64,000 nucleotides of DNA from Egicoccus sp. AB-alg2 (GCF_041821065.1 NZ_JBGUAX010000007.1:342970-406969); one strand, 5' to 3'; positions 52,196-60,854 are shown, counted from the stretch's first letter. Notes: generated by a model not told the origin, from the letters alone. Numbers and translations: made by a program.

Positions 52196-53685
52196 GGCAG
52201 CGGTGGCCCCGCATCCGGGGCATGCGGGGTGTCTCGCTCGGGGAAGACCGTCAGGGGCGCGGAGTCGAGGGGCTCGCCGATGTGCAGACCCTGCGCGTCG
52301 ATGGTGATCCCCCGCACCCGCGGATCGTGGGCGGAGCCGCGCATCTTCAGTACCGCGAGGATGCGCGAGAAGCTCGCCCCGGCCTCGAGATAGCGCAGCA
52401 GGATGATGGTGTCGGCCAACACCGACCCCTGGGCCTCGGTGGGATGGCCGGCGCCGAAGAGCGAGGTCGCCACGGTGTACATGCCCGTGATCCGGCGTTC
52501 CTTGACCAGCCCGGTCATGGCCATCACGAACTCGCGGAAGGCCTGCTCGCCGGCGATGCGCTCCAGGGCGGTGAGGCTGTCGATGACCACCCGTTGGGGC
52601 CGTAGCGCGTCCAGCCGGTCGATGATGTCGACCAGGTGCTCCTCGATCGAGCCGGATTCCGGATAGCGGCACAACAGCTCCAGACGGCCCTGCTCGAGCG
52701 CGTCACCGATGTCACTGGACCAGTTGCGCATGTTGCGCTGCACCTGCCCGGCGCTCTCCTCGAACCCGACGAACAGGGCCCGCTCGCCGCGCGCGAGCCC
52801 GTCGACGAGGAAGGTCGTGGCCACCAGCGTCTTGCCGGACCCGGTGGCGCCGGCCACGATGACGACCGAGTCGCGGAAGAAGCCTCCACCGCACATGGCA
52901 TCGAGTTCGTCGTGTCCGGTCGAGACGCGCTCGTCGGAGACTTCCTGCGAGAGCGCCACCCCGCCCAGCGGGACCGCGGCGATCCCACCGGGGGCACGGA
53001 TGGTGAAGGGGTAGGCGCCGCTGCGGTGCCGGCAACCCCGCAGCTTGACGACCTCGACCGTGCGACGCCGCCGGTCGCCGAGCAACCGGTAGTCGAGCCG
53101 CACGATGGCGTCGGCGGCGTGCTCGCTGATCCTCACGTACTCCTGGGCGAGCTCGTCGTCGCCCTCCGCCGTCAGCAACGCCGTCACGCCTGCGTCCTTG
53201 AGAGCGCTCAGCAGGCCGTGCAGCGCCCACCGCACCGCCGCCGCATCCGCGAACCGTACGAAGGCCGCGCTCACCGAGTCGATGGCCACCCGGGTCGCGG
53301 CCACCGCACGCACGGCCTCGAGGATCCGGGTGGTCAGCCCGGAGAAGTCGAACCCACCGACCACCACACCCTCGTCGTCGGTCGGGCTCGCGTCGACGAA
53401 CCGCCACGAGCCCTGCTGCTCCCACCCGGCGACGTCGAAGCCCAACGACGCCGCGTTGCGCCGCAGGTCGTCGGGCTGTTCGCCCAGGGTCACGAACACC
53501 CCGGGCTGGCCGTACTGTCGGATGCCCTCGGCCAGGAACTGCAGCGCGAGCACGGTCTTGCCCGCGCCCGACTCGCCGACGACCAGCGTGTCGCGCCCGA
53601 CCGGCAGACCCCCGCCCGCGATCCGGTCGAACCCGGCGATTCCCGTGGCCAGGCGTTCCAGCGGCACCGGTGTCTCGTCGGTCAT
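52192..53685 (-). CDS. kaiC: KaiC-type double-domain ATPase
   Basis: A 497-residue two-domain RecA-like ATPase. Walker A sites are 'VVGESGAGKTVLALQFLAEG' (CI, residues ~37-45) and 'VAGATGSGKTLVATTFLVDG' (CII, ~275-285). The CII catalytic Glu pair is present ('VGFEESAGQVQRN'); in CI the pair is altered to Gly-Glu ('VTLGEQPDDLRRN'). Around the phosphorylation site, cyanobacterial S-T-I-T-D is replaced by S-V-L-A-D (in 'QGSVLADTIILLRYLEAG'), keeping Ser431 but not Thr432. C-terminus is short. Overlaps kaiB and the kinase by ATGA. Oscillation cannot be assumed. Confidence 0.93.
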   Translation of the reverse strand: MTDETPVPLERLATGIAGFDRIAGGGLPVGRDTLVVGESGAGKTVLALQFLAEGIRQYGQPGVFVTLGEQPDDLRRNAASLGFDVAGWEQQGSWRFVDASPTDDEGVVVGGFDFSGLTTRILEAVRAVAATRVAIDSVSAAFVRFADAAAVRWALHGLLSALKDAGVTALLTAEGDDELAQEYVRISEHAADAIVRLDYRLLGDRRRRTVEVVKLRGCRHRSGAYPFTIRAPGGIAAVPLGGVALSQEVSDERVSTGHDELDAMCGGGFFRDSVVIVAGATGSGKTLVATTFLVDGLARGERALFVGFEESAGQVQRNMRNWSSDIGDALEQGRLELLCRYPESGSIEEHLVDIIDRLDALRPQRVVIDSLTALERIAGEQAFREFVMAMTGLVKERRITGMYTVATSLFGAGHPTEAQGSVLADTIILLRYLEAGASFSRILAVLKMRGSAHDPRVRGITIDAQGLHIGEPLDSAPLTVFPERDTPHAPDAGPPLP

Positions 53686-53990
53686 GGCCCGCCCCCCTCG
53701 TCGGCCGCCGGCGCCGGCTCCTGCAACCCGAGCACCTCGGCAGCCAGCCAGCCGTCGCTGAGATCGCCCACCACCCGCACGACCGGCGCGGGTGCCACCC
53801 GCATCACCATCGGCAGCGCCAGCACCCGGTCACGTTCCGCACCGGCAGGGTCCTGCAGGACGTCGACCACCTCGACGCGGTACTGGGAGATCTCGTGCTT
53901 CGCGCACAGCTCGTGCAGCGCACGAACCACCCGCTGCGAGCGCCATGAGTCGCCGGCCACGAACACCCGGAAGGCCCGCTCGACTTCCAC
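53682..53990 (-). CDS. kaiB: KaiB clock-like protein
   Basis: A 102-residue KaiB, the usual family length. The hallmark segments line up with cyanobacterial KaiB: 'FRVFVAGDSWRSQRVVRALH' (YVAG-N-T), 'RVEVVDVLQDPAGAERDRVL' (VIDVLK-NP-LAE) and 'ALPMVMRVAPAPVVRVVGDL' (ATPTL-K-PPPVRR-IGDLS). KaiB binds the CI ring of KaiC after a fold switch. GTG 53990 follows GGGAAGG and is preferred over the upstream ATG because homology starts there. First gene of kaiB-kaiC-kinase; no kaiA in the window. Confidence 0.93.
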   Translation of the reverse strand: MEVERAFRVFVAGDSWRSQRVVRALHELCAKHEISQYRVEVVDVLQDPAGAERDRVLALPMVMRVAPAPVVRVVGDLSDGWLAAEVLGLQEPAPAADEGGGP

Positions 53991-54184
53991 AGCGCCGGCC
54001 TTCCCTCGTCCCCCGTACTGACGCTCCCGTCCGCACGCCGGCCGCATCTGGCCGGCCTGCCAGCACCGTAGACCTGGACGCTGCGGAAGGGCAGGGGAGG
54101 GTGTCACGCTCGTCGGAGACCCTCGACGGGAGCTTTCGGCGTCGTCCCGCTCGAGGCGACCGAGGGCCGACTCGGGCAGCAGCG

Positions 54185-54559
54185 TCACCCGTCGACGAGA
54201 TCCATGCGCAGGTACTCGTCGATGTGCAGGAAGCTCGGCGGGCGCTTCACGCCGTCACCGAGCGCACGCCAGGCCTCGGTTTCCGTGACCAGTCGGGGGG
54301 CCGTGAGGTCGATCTCCTGCCCGTCACGCGTGAGTCGGGCGTGGCCGGCGGCGAGGACGTTGCGGACCCAGTCGGAACGCGAGCCGTAGACCAGGATGAA
54401 CACGTAGCCGCCGTCGACGGGATGGGCATCGAGCGGCGTGCGGTAGATCGTGCCCGAGGAGCGCCCGACGTGGGTCAGCACGGGTCGCTCCCCGCGGCGC
54501 AGTTCGAGCGGGTTGAAGACGCGCTTGTTGATCTGCGTCCACCAGCGAGGCATCGGCAT
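54185..54559 (-). CDS. Deazaflavin-dependent nitroreductase-family (Ddn-like) protein
   Basis: A 124-residue split-beta-barrel protein of the F420-dependent Ddn/nitroreductase family: 'LELRRGERPVLTHVGRSSGT' with the R-S-G-[ET] signature, 'YRTPLDAHPVDGGYVFILVY' and 'SDWVRNVLAAGHARLTRDG' are the F420-binding segments. Members reduce or oxidise small molecules (quinones, nitro compounds) using F420H2; the substrate is unknown. ATG 54559 (MPMPRWWTQINKRVF). It lies downstream of an alpha/beta hydrolase gene. Confidence 0.9.
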   Translation of the reverse strand: MPMPRWWTQINKRVFNPLELRRGERPVLTHVGRSSGTIYRTPLDAHPVDGGYVFILVYGSRSDWVRNVLAAGHARLTRDGQEIDLTAPRLVTETEAWRALGDGVKRPPSFLHIDEYLRMDLVDG

Positions 54560-54633
54560 GGGCCACCTTCGGGTATGGGCAGGGGATCGCCGCGGCGTGG
54601 ACAGGCCGGCGTCCCGCGCACGGCGTCGGAGGG

Positions 54634-55326
54634 TCAGCCTCGCATGCGAGCGGGTACGTAGCTGTCGAACAGGTTCGCGAGCTCGCGGGGACGCGCGAGC
54701 GCCACGCAGTGGCCGGCCGCGATCTCGTCGGGAACGATGCCGAGCCGTTCGGCGACCACGCGTCGCATGAACGGCGCGGGGAAGAACCGGTCGTCGAGGC
54801 ACACCACGAACCTCGTGGTGACCGCCGGCCAGGCATCCAGCGGCCACGGGCTGTGGTACGCCGTGCTCGACTCGGAGCGCGCCTTGCGCTGTGCCTGCTC
54901 GGCCAGGGCACGCGGGACGTCGTGGTAGAAGGCGACGAACGGGTCGTCGTGCCCGGTCAGCCCGCCGTCGCGGCGGGCCTGCTCCTGCACCGCCGGCCGG
55001 TAGCCGGTGTCGTCCCACCAGTCCGCCGGCTTCTCGCCGGGGACCGGCACCATGCCGGCCACCAGGACCAGCGCCTCGACCGGAAGGCGGTCGGCCACGA
55101 GCGGCGCCGTGAAACCGCCATAGGACTGGCCCACGACCACCAGGTCGCGTCGGTCGCCGATCGCGTCCACGACCGTGTCGGCATAGTCGTGCAGGTCGGC
55201 GTCATCGTCGTCGCACGGCAGATCCGGTGCCACGACGTCGTGGTCGCGTTGGCGCAACTCGTGCTCGACGAGGTGCCAGTACCAGCCCACGTCTCCGCCG
55301 CCATGGATCAACACGAACGTGGCCAT
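54634..55326 (-). CDS. Alpha/beta hydrolase (EstC/methylesterase-like)
   Basis: A 230-residue hydrolase beginning 'MATFVLIHGGGDVGWYWHLV', the opening of the plant-methylesterase/EstC-like subfamily. The nucleophile is in 'VVVGQSYGGFTAPLVADRLP' (G-Q-S-Y-G, Ser ~68), the acid in 'FVVCLDDRFFPAPFMRRVVA' and the base in 'EIAAGHCVALARPRELANL'. No lid domain is evident beyond the central helices. The substrate is unknown. ATG 55326 gives the family start. Confidence 0.9.
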   Translation of the reverse strand: MATFVLIHGGGDVGWYWHLVEHELRQRDHDVVAPDLPCDDDDADLHDYADTVVDAIGDRRDLVVVGQSYGGFTAPLVADRLPVEALVLVAGMVPVPGEKPADWWDDTGYRPAVQEQARRDGGLTGHDDPFVAFYHDVPRALAEQAQRKARSESSTAYHSPWPLDAWPAVTTRFVVCLDDRFFPAPFMRRVVAERLGIVPDEIAAGHCVALARPRELANLFDSYVPARMRG

Positions 55327-55463
55327 CGTCGTGACCTCCGCGTCGCGGTCGGGGTCGTGGCGCCTGCCTGGTTCGACGTCGCCGAGCGCGCGAACTCATC
55401 GCTGCTCGTCCGTGGGATCCCGGCAGGCTGTCGGACACCGTCAGCGGCGCGCGAGGGCGACGC

Positions 55464-56552
55464 TCAGCGAGCACCCCCGTCACGCCCGTCGGCACGTGGC
55501 AGCCTGAACGACACGACACCGCCGGCCGCTGGCCCGGCCGTGCCCTCGACGTCTCCGAGCCAGATGCTGCCCCCATGCGCCTCCAGTAGCTCGCGGGCGA
55601 TGGCCAGCCCGAGCCCCGCCCCGCCCGCAGCACGTGTTCGGGAGGCGTCCGCCCGGGCGAACCGGTCGAAGGCGCGTGGTTCGAAGTCGGCCGGGAAACC
55701 CGGTCCCTGGTCCCGGACGGTCACCGTGCAGCCGCGGGCATCACCACGCACGCGTACCTCCACGCGGGTCCCTTCGGGTGCGTGACGGATGGCGTTGTCC
55801 AGCAGGTTGCGCAGAACCCGGTCGAGCGCACGGGCGTCACCCACGACCGGAACGCCACCGTCGAGATCGGCCTGTACGTGCAGTCCGCGTCGCCGCGCGA
55901 TCGGAGCGGATGCCTCGACAGCCCCGTCGACGAGTTCGGCGAGATCGAGGGGCAGCCGCTCGAGGTGCAGTGCTCCTGCCTCGAGCTGTGCCAGCACGAA
56001 CAGGTCGTCGACCATCCCGCGGAGCAGCCGTACGTCCCCGGTCATCGAGCGCAGGTAGCGGTGCGGATCCGGTGAGACGCCGTCCTGCAGCGCCTCGGCG
56101 GCGGCCTGCAGACTCGCGAGCGGCGTGCGCAGGTCGTGGCCGATCGCGATGAACAGCTGCCGCCGCGCCTCGTCGTCGCGCTCGCGGGATCGTTCGAGTC
56201 CGGCGAGCTGTTCGACCATCCGGTCGACCGCTTCGGCGAGGTCACCGACCTCGTCTCGGCGTGCGATACCGGTCGTGACGTCGAGGTGCCCGTCCGCGAC
56301 TCCCCTGGTGACGTCCCGGAGCCGCCGCAGATCCCGTCGCAGCGGCCGCGCGACGAGCCAGGCGGCCACCACACCGAGTGCCCCTCCGCCGACGAGCGCG
56401 AGCAGCACCAGCCGGAACTGCGCGCCCGTGAGCACCATGGCCGAGGTCGCGACGGACACCGCAGCCACGGCGACGAGGACGGCGACCACCGCGACGGCCA
56501 GCAGCGTCCACCGCAGCGAGGGCAGGCCGTGCCGCCGTTTGCGCCCGGTCAC
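55464..56552 (-). CDS. Membrane histidine kinase of an OmpR-type two-component system
   Basis: A 362-residue sensor kinase with two N-terminal helices (WTLLAVAVVAVLVAVAAVSV and FRLVLLALVGGGALGVVAAW), a very short outer loop, a HAMP domain (ARPLRRDLRRLRDVTRGVAD), the H-box 'FIAIGHDLRTPLASLQAAAE', N-box 'DRVLRNLLDNAIRHAPEGT', and G-boxes 'VRDQGPGFPADF' and 'GGAGLGLAIARELLEAHGG'. The tiny extracytoplasmic part suggests it senses membrane or intracellular signals. Start GTG 56552 overlaps the response-regulator stop (GTGA). Confidence 0.92.
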   Translation of the reverse strand: MTGRKRRHGLPSLRWTLLAVAVVAVLVAVAAVSVATSAMVLTGAQFRLVLLALVGGGALGVVAAWLVARPLRRDLRRLRDVTRGVADGHLDVTTGIARRDEVGDLAEAVDRMVEQLAGLERSRERDDEARRQLFIAIGHDLRTPLASLQAAAEALQDGVSPDPHRYLRSMTGDVRLLRGMVDDLFVLAQLEAGALHLERLPLDLAELVDGAVEASAPIARRRGLHVQADLDGGVPVVGDARALDRVLRNLLDNAIRHAPEGTRVEVRVRGDARGCTVTVRDQGPGFPADFEPRAFDRFARADASRTRAAGGAGLGLAIARELLEAHGGSIWLGDVEGTAGPAAGGVVSFRLPRADGRDGGAR

Positions 56553-57262
56553 GGGTCGAACCGGTACCCGACCCCGCGCACGGTGACGAGGTGCCGCGGT
56601 CGGCCCGGGTCGTCCTCGAGCTTCTGGCGCAGATGCCCCATGTGCACCGTGACCGTCGCGGGGTCCTGCCACTCCGGCGACGAGTCCCACACTGCCGCGA
56701 GCAACTGCGCGCGCGAGAAGACCTGGCGCGGCGAACACGCCAGGTGGACCAGCAGATCGAACTCTCGCCGCGTGAGCTCCACCACGGCGCCTGCGCGACG
56801 AACGACGCGGACGGCGGGTTCCACCTCGATGTCCCCGAACCGCAGCGTCTGGGATGGCGCGACCGCACCCGCACGCCGCAGCACCGACCTGACCCGCGCG
56901 ACGACCTCACGCGGGGAGAAGGGCTTTGCGACGTAGTCGTCGGCGCCGAGGTCCAGGCCACGGATGCGATCGTCCTCGTCGCCGCGGGCGCTCAACACGA
57001 TGACTGGAGTCGTCCCGGCGTGCCGAAGCTCACGCAGGACGCTCAGTCCGTCGACGGTCGGCAGCATGAGGTCGAGCACCACGAGGTCGAAGTGCCGCTC
57101 CGCGACCGCTGCCAGGGCCTCGGCACCGTCGGCGACGGCGGTCACCTGATGTCCCTCGTGTTCCAGGTAGCGGGTCAGCACCTCGCGCACCATGGGCTCG
57201 TCGTCCACGAGCAGCAGGTCCGCGGGGCGGACCGGGCTGGCGGGCACGTCGGACGTCGTCAC
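56549..57262 (-). CDS. OmpR/PhoB-family response regulator
   Basis: A 237-residue response regulator. The receiver domain shows 'LLLVDDEPMVREVLTRYLEH' (DD acid pair), phospho-acceptor Asp in 'FDLVVLDLMLPTVDGLSVLR' (residue ~64), 'VIVLSAR' and Lys in 'DDYVAKPFSPREVVARV'. The C-terminal winged helix (RREFDLLVHLACSPRQVFSR, 'TVTVHMGHLRQKLEDDPGRP', ending 'VRGVGYRFDP') binds DNA. It is cotranslated with the kinase and diverges from the DM13 gene, a plausible target. Confidence 0.93.
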   Translation of the reverse strand: MTTSDVPASPVRPADLLLVDDEPMVREVLTRYLEHEGHQVTAVADGAEALAAVAERHFDLVVLDLMLPTVDGLSVLRELRHAGTTPVIVLSARGDEDDRIRGLDLGADDYVAKPFSPREVVARVRSVLRRAGAVAPSQTLRFGDIEVEPAVRVVRRAGAVVELTRREFDLLVHLACSPRQVFSRAQLLAAVWDSSPEWQDPATVTVHMGHLRQKLEDDPGRPRHLVTVRGVGYRFDP

Positions 57263-57414
57263 GCGCCGAGGCTACGTGGGCCGATCGGCGTCGAGAAGGT
57301 TCGGCACGGGACTTGTCCGGGACTTTCGCTGACCTACGCCCGCCCTTGTCGACCGCCTGGCTCCCTGGGAAGGCGTCGAGCGCGATGCCGTGCGCCCCGT
57401 CGAGGAGTCCTCTC

Positions 57415-58059
57415 GTGCCCGCGACCTCTCACACCGATGCGAGCACCGACGTCCCGCATCCCGTCCCCGCGCGCCGGCGTCGGCGACTGATCGGCGTCGG
57501 CCTGTTCGCGGTGGTCGTGATGCTGAGCGTGGTGTTGGTGTGGTTCCGGCCCCAGGTGCTGTTCTACGACCGGGTGGTCGAGGACGACTTCCCCTCCACC
57601 GCGCCGGTGACCGGGCGAGCCGACGCGGAGAGCCCCGAGGCGGCGCGCACGCCCGAACCGGAAACGTCCGACGGCGATGCTGCCGCCGACCCCGACCCGC
57701 CGGCACGCGTCGAGGCGCCCGTCTCGCTCGTGACCGGCTCGTTCGGCTCGCGCAACCGCTACACGGTCACTGGCGACGCCACCGTGTACGAGCTCTCCGA
57801 CGCCGCGAGGATCCTGCGCCTCGAGGGATTCGCGTCGACCAACGGACCCGACCTGTTCGTGTACCTCACGGTCGGCGATGCGGCCGAACCGAACGACGCC
57901 GAGCTCGCCGCGGAGTACGTGGACCTGGGCGTGCTGCGCGGCAACGTCGGTGACCAGAACTACGACCTTCCCGCCGATGTCGACCTCGCTCGCTACGACA
58001 CCGTCGTGATCTGGTGCCGCCGCTTCGGGACCGCCTTCGGCGCAGCCGACCTCCGCTGA
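57415..58059 (+). CDS. DM13-domain membrane-anchored protein
   Basis: A 214-residue protein with one N-terminal membrane helix (residues ~23-43, LIGVGLFAVVVMLSVVLVWF), an acidic linker and a DM13 domain (residues ~105-214): 'GSFGSRNRYTVTGDATVYEL', 'ILRLEGFASTNGPDLFVYLT' and 'YDTVVIWCRRFGTAFGAADL'. DM13 is a beta-sandwich related to DOMON domains that may bind an electron carrier; its Cys in 'VVIWCRRF' is conserved. Start GTG 57415 follows GAGGAG. It lies opposite the two-component system. Confidence 0.88.
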   Translation: MPATSHTDASTDVPHPVPARRRRRLIGVGLFAVVVMLSVVLVWFRPQVLFYDRVVEDDFPSTAPVTGRADAESPEAARTPEPETSDGDAAADPDPPARVEAPVSLVTGSFGSRNRYTVTGDATVYELSDAARILRLEGFASTNGPDLFVYLTVGDAAEPNDAELAAEYVDLGVLRGNVGDQNYDLPADVDLARYDTVVIWCRRFGTAFGAADLR

Positions 58060-58114
58060 GCGAGCCAGCCGACGACGCACGTCCGCGCGACTGGACCCGC
58101 GCGATCGGTGCGGA

Positions 58115-58510
58115 TCACCGACCCGGGGCTGCTCCGGCCGGCTGGAACAACTCGACGAGGTTCCCGGACGGATCGCAGACCAGGGCCTGGGCGCCACCTG
58201 GGCCGGTGACCACCTCGTTGCGGAACGTCACACCCGCCGCCTGCAGTCGGGCGACCTCGCCCGTCAGGTCCTCGACGATGAGGTGGATGCGGTTCCACCC
58301 GCGCGGCTCGGGCCTGGTGCCGTCGGTCATGGGGCGCGCGGCCGAGCTCGTCGGCCCGCTCAGCAGCAGCCGGAGGTGGCCGCGCTGGACGTCCGCGAAC
58401 GCGGGTGGGAACGAGGTCAGGACGCGGAAGCCGAGGTGTTCGGTGTAGAAGTCGATCGACTCCTCGACGTCGTCGACCAGGTAGCGGACGCTGACCAGTT
58501 CGTCGCTCAC
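58115..58510 (-). CDS. VOC-superfamily (glyoxalase-like) protein
   Basis: A 131-residue VOC protein. First module 'SVRYLVDDVEESIDFYTEHL' then 'FADVQRGHLRLLLSGPTSSA'; second 'NRIHLIVEDLTGEVARLQAA' ending 'QALVCDPSGNLVELFQPAG' with the terminal Glu ligand and likely metal-binding His in 'NRIHLIV'. The enzyme activity is unknown. It diverges from a TetR-family gene with an operator-like palindrome in the 95-base gap, so the TetR protein probably represses it. Confidence 0.9.
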   Translation of the reverse strand: MSDELVSVRYLVDDVEESIDFYTEHLGFRVLTSFPPAFADVQRGHLRLLLSGPTSSAARPMTDGTRPEPRGWNRIHLIVEDLTGEVARLQAAGVTFRNEVVTGPGGAQALVCDPSGNLVELFQPAGAAPGR

Positions 58511-58539
58511 GGCGTTCTCCCACCAGTCGGGTACAGTAT

Positions 58540-58555
58540 GAAACGTAAACGTTTC
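58540..58555. promoter_or_regulatory. TetR-type operator between divergent genes
   Basis: GAAACGTAAACGTTTC is a perfect 7-2-7 inverted repeat in the TetR/VOC gap, flanked by outer arms TACAG (58532) and CTGTA (58557). It overlaps the likely promoters of both genes, the usual place for a TetR operator. Confidence 0.7.
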
Positions 58556-58605
58556 GCTGTAGAACGTCTACGTACCAAAGTGAGTGGTTCGCGAAGGGGC
58601 GACGC

Positions 58606-59181
58606 ATGGCGAGAGGCGACACGGTCGACCCGCGGGTGACCCGGACCCGGCAGGTCGTGCTCGCCGCGGTTCTCGAGGAGCTCGCCGAGGTCGGCAACGC
58701 GCAGTTCACGATCGAGTCGGTGGCCGCCCGGTGCGGCGTGGGCAAGAGCACCATCTACCGGCACTGGGACGGCAAGCTCGCGCTGATCGTCGACGCGCTG
58801 CACGAGCTGAACGCCCAGCCGGCACCCGAACCGGGCGGATCCCCTCGCGAGCGCGTACGCGACTTGCTGCACCATCTCGGGCACGCCCTGACCGAGGGCA
58901 GCCTCGCCCCGGCCATCCCGGCCTTGATCGAGGCCGCCGAACGTGAGCCGGAGGTCCGGCGGCTCCTCGACGACTACTCCACCGGGCGCCGTCGCGCGCT
59001 CGAGGACGCTCTCGCCCAGGGAATCGCTCTCGGACAGATCGACGCGACCGTCGACCCCGAACTCGCCGCGCAGGCGCTCTCCGGCGCCATCTTCTATGCC
59101 CGCCTCATGACCTCCACACCGATGACCGGCACGGCCATCGACCAACTCCTCGCCGCCGTGCTCGGGCCGCCGCCCCGATGA
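58606..59181 (+). CDS. TetR-family transcriptional regulator
   Basis: A 191-residue TetR repressor. The HTH is at residues ~13-58 (TRQVVLAAVLEELAEVGNAQ, 'TIESVAARCGVGKSTIYRHW'), and the rest is an all-helical ligand domain (VRDLLHHLGHALTEGSLAPA, 'EVRRLLDDYSTGRRRALED') of the TetR_C type. The ligand is unknown. ATG 58606 is preceded by GAAGGGGCG. Divergent from the VOC gene and likely autoregulated through the palindrome at 58540. Confidence 0.92.
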   Translation: MARGDTVDPRVTRTRQVVLAAVLEELAEVGNAQFTIESVAARCGVGKSTIYRHWDGKLALIVDALHELNAQPAPEPGGSPRERVRDLLHHLGHALTEGSLAPAIPALIEAAEREPEVRRLLDDYSTGRRRALEDALAQGIALGQIDATVDPELAAQALSGAIFYARLMTSTPMTGTAIDQLLAAVLGPPPR

Positions 59182-59200
59182 GCAGCGCCGGCCGGAACGG

Positions 59201-59995
59201 CTACAACCCCTCGAAGAGGTGGGTCGAGCGCGGTGTGCCGCGCGTCCATGCCGGCCAGGCCTGCAGGAAGTGGCCGGCGCCGGCTGCCCATCGCCAGTCC
59301 GCGGCCGTGTTCTCGGTCCACGGGGGCGCCCACTGGGTGCGGTGCTCGCGGAACGCCGCCTCGACGAGCCGGACCTGCTCCCGCTGGTCGACCGTGCAGG
59401 CGATCTGGTCGTCCGGGACCCCGCGCAGGTCGTAGATCCGGGTCGGATCGTGTGGGCGGCGGCCGGCGGCGACGAGCCGCTCGTTCAGTCGGTCGAGGGC
59501 GGTCTGCGGGACCGCGGCGTGCAGCAGCCGGCGGAACCCGTGCCCGCCGTCGCTGGCGAACCGGAGGAATGCCTCCGTGGTCGCCCGGCCCACGGCGACG
59601 TGGTCGGGATGTCCGCTGATCCCGTCGGGTCCGGCGGAGACCACGACATCCGGCCGTTCCTCGGCGAAGATCTCGGCGACCCGGTCGGCCAGCACGCCGT
59701 CGGCCAGATCGGCGAGTCCCCCGTCCGGAAAACCGAACCAGTCGTGGCGGTCCGGCATGCGCCCGACCACGCGCCACCCTGCGCGGTCCTCCTCACGGCG
59801 TACGGCGCCGAGCGTCTCGCGGGTGGCCCCGCTGCCGGGGGCGATCTCGCCGGCGTCGCCGTCGGTGGCGTGTACGAGCACGAACCGGAACCCCGGCTCG
59901 TGCTGGTACTTGGCGACGAGGGCCACGGCCCCCATGACGTCATCGTCGGGGTGGGCCGCCACGAAGGCGAGCACACGCCCGGGGAGGGTCGTCAT
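59201..59995 (-). CDS. PIG-L family deacetylase
   Basis: A 264-residue zinc deacetylase of the LmbE/PIG-L family. Metal-binding motifs are 'VAAHPDDDVMGAVALVAKYQ' (A-H-P-D-D) near residue 14 and 'SGHPDHVAVGRATTEAFLRF' (H-P-D-H) near residue 125; 'VHATDGDAGEI' completes the site. The family includes MshB and Mca of mycothiol metabolism and GlcNAc deacetylases; the exact substrate is open. Convergent with the tetR gene. The ATG at 59995 begins the domain. Confidence 0.92.
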   Translation of the reverse strand: MTTLPGRVLAFVAAHPDDDVMGAVALVAKYQHEPGFRFVLVHATDGDAGEIAPGSGATRETLGAVRREEDRAGWRVVGRMPDRHDWFGFPDGGLADLADGVLADRVAEIFAEERPDVVVSAGPDGISGHPDHVAVGRATTEAFLRFASDGGHGFRRLLHAAVPQTALDRLNERLVAAGRRPHDPTRIYDLRGVPDDQIACTVDQREQVRLVEAAFREHRTQWAPPWTENTAADWRWAAGAGHFLQAWPAWTRGTPRSTHLFEGL

Positions 59996-60019
59996 ACGCC
60001 ACCCTTCATGAGCAGGCGG

Positions 60020-60640
60020 TCAGTCTGCCACGGATGCCGTCATGTCCCCGGTCGCGGGGGTGCCGTCGGCGATGCCGTAGCGCAGGTACACGGTGCCCTT
60101 CGGGCTGGCGACCGGCGGTTCGAGGAGCGTGACGTTCGTCGGCACCGCCCCACCGTCGAACACCTTCTTCCCGGTGCCGAGCACGATCGGATGCACCCAC
60201 AGGTCGAGACGGTCGAAGAGTTGTTCGCGCAGGAGCGACTGCACCAGGTTCAGGCTCCCGACGACCTTGACGTGGTCGTGCCGGTCACGGATCTCGCGCA
60301 CCGCGCCGGCCAGATCCGGATCCAGCTGGGTCGACCCCGCCCACGAGAGGTCGGGCCGACCGCGCGAGGCCACGTACTTCGGGATCCGGTTGAAGAGCTC
60401 GGCGATCTGACCGCCCTCCTGGTGCGGCCAGTAGGCCGCGAAGATGTCGTATGTCCGGCGGCCGAGCAGCAGCGCGTCGGTGCCCGCGTACGCGGCGCCG
60501 ATCTGCGCCCCGGCGACCTCGTCCACCAGGGGTGCCTGCCAGCCGCCGAACGGGAACCCCAGCGGGTCCTCGTCGGGGCGGCCCGGCGACTGTCCGACGA
60601 GGTCGAGGGTCGCGAACAGCTCGATCTGGATGATGCCCAT
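60020..60640 (-). CDS. Dihydrofolate-reductase-like (RibD C-terminal family) reductase
   Basis: A 206-residue paralogue of the protein at 34462, with an opening 'IIQIELFATLDLVGQSPGRP', 'ALLLGRRTYDIFAAYWPHQE', 'KYVASRGRPDLSWAGSTQLD', 'VVGSLNLVQSLLREQLFDRL' and 'VHPIVLGTGKKVFDGGAVPT'. It should be an NADPH-dependent reductase of unknown substrate. The ATG at 60640 is preferred over an upstream start because the family begins with this strand. It follows the PIG-L gene's start by 24 bases, so the two are likely one transcript. Confidence 0.9.
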   Translation of the reverse strand: MGIIQIELFATLDLVGQSPGRPDEDPLGFPFGGWQAPLVDEVAGAQIGAAYAGTDALLLGRRTYDIFAAYWPHQEGGQIAELFNRIPKYVASRGRPDLSWAGSTQLDPDLAGAVREIRDRHDHVKVVGSLNLVQSLLREQLFDRLDLWVHPIVLGTGKKVFDGGAVPTNVTLLEPPVASPKGTVYLRYGIADGTPATGDMTASVAD

Positions 60641-60854
60641 GTCGTTCCCCGGCTGCGTTTGGGTGGCTCCGTCGAGACGTAGACGTGGAGACGTCGCCAG
60701 ACTCATCGCTGCAACGGGCCGTGGCTTGCTGGTCGGCGCCCCAGGTCGGACCATGACGGTGCGTGTGCCGCCCGGCACCCGAAGTCGGCACACGCACCGC
60801 GCGCGCACCTCGTGTCAGGTCGCTGGCGACGGCACGTCGAAGAGGGAAGCGCCC

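Noticed and set aside
52192..53685. KaiC as a RadA/DnaB-type ATPase
   Set aside because: Two tandem KaiC domains with the CII Glu pair and 'KMRGS.HD' end, and a genuine KaiB directly upstream, make KaiC the better reading.
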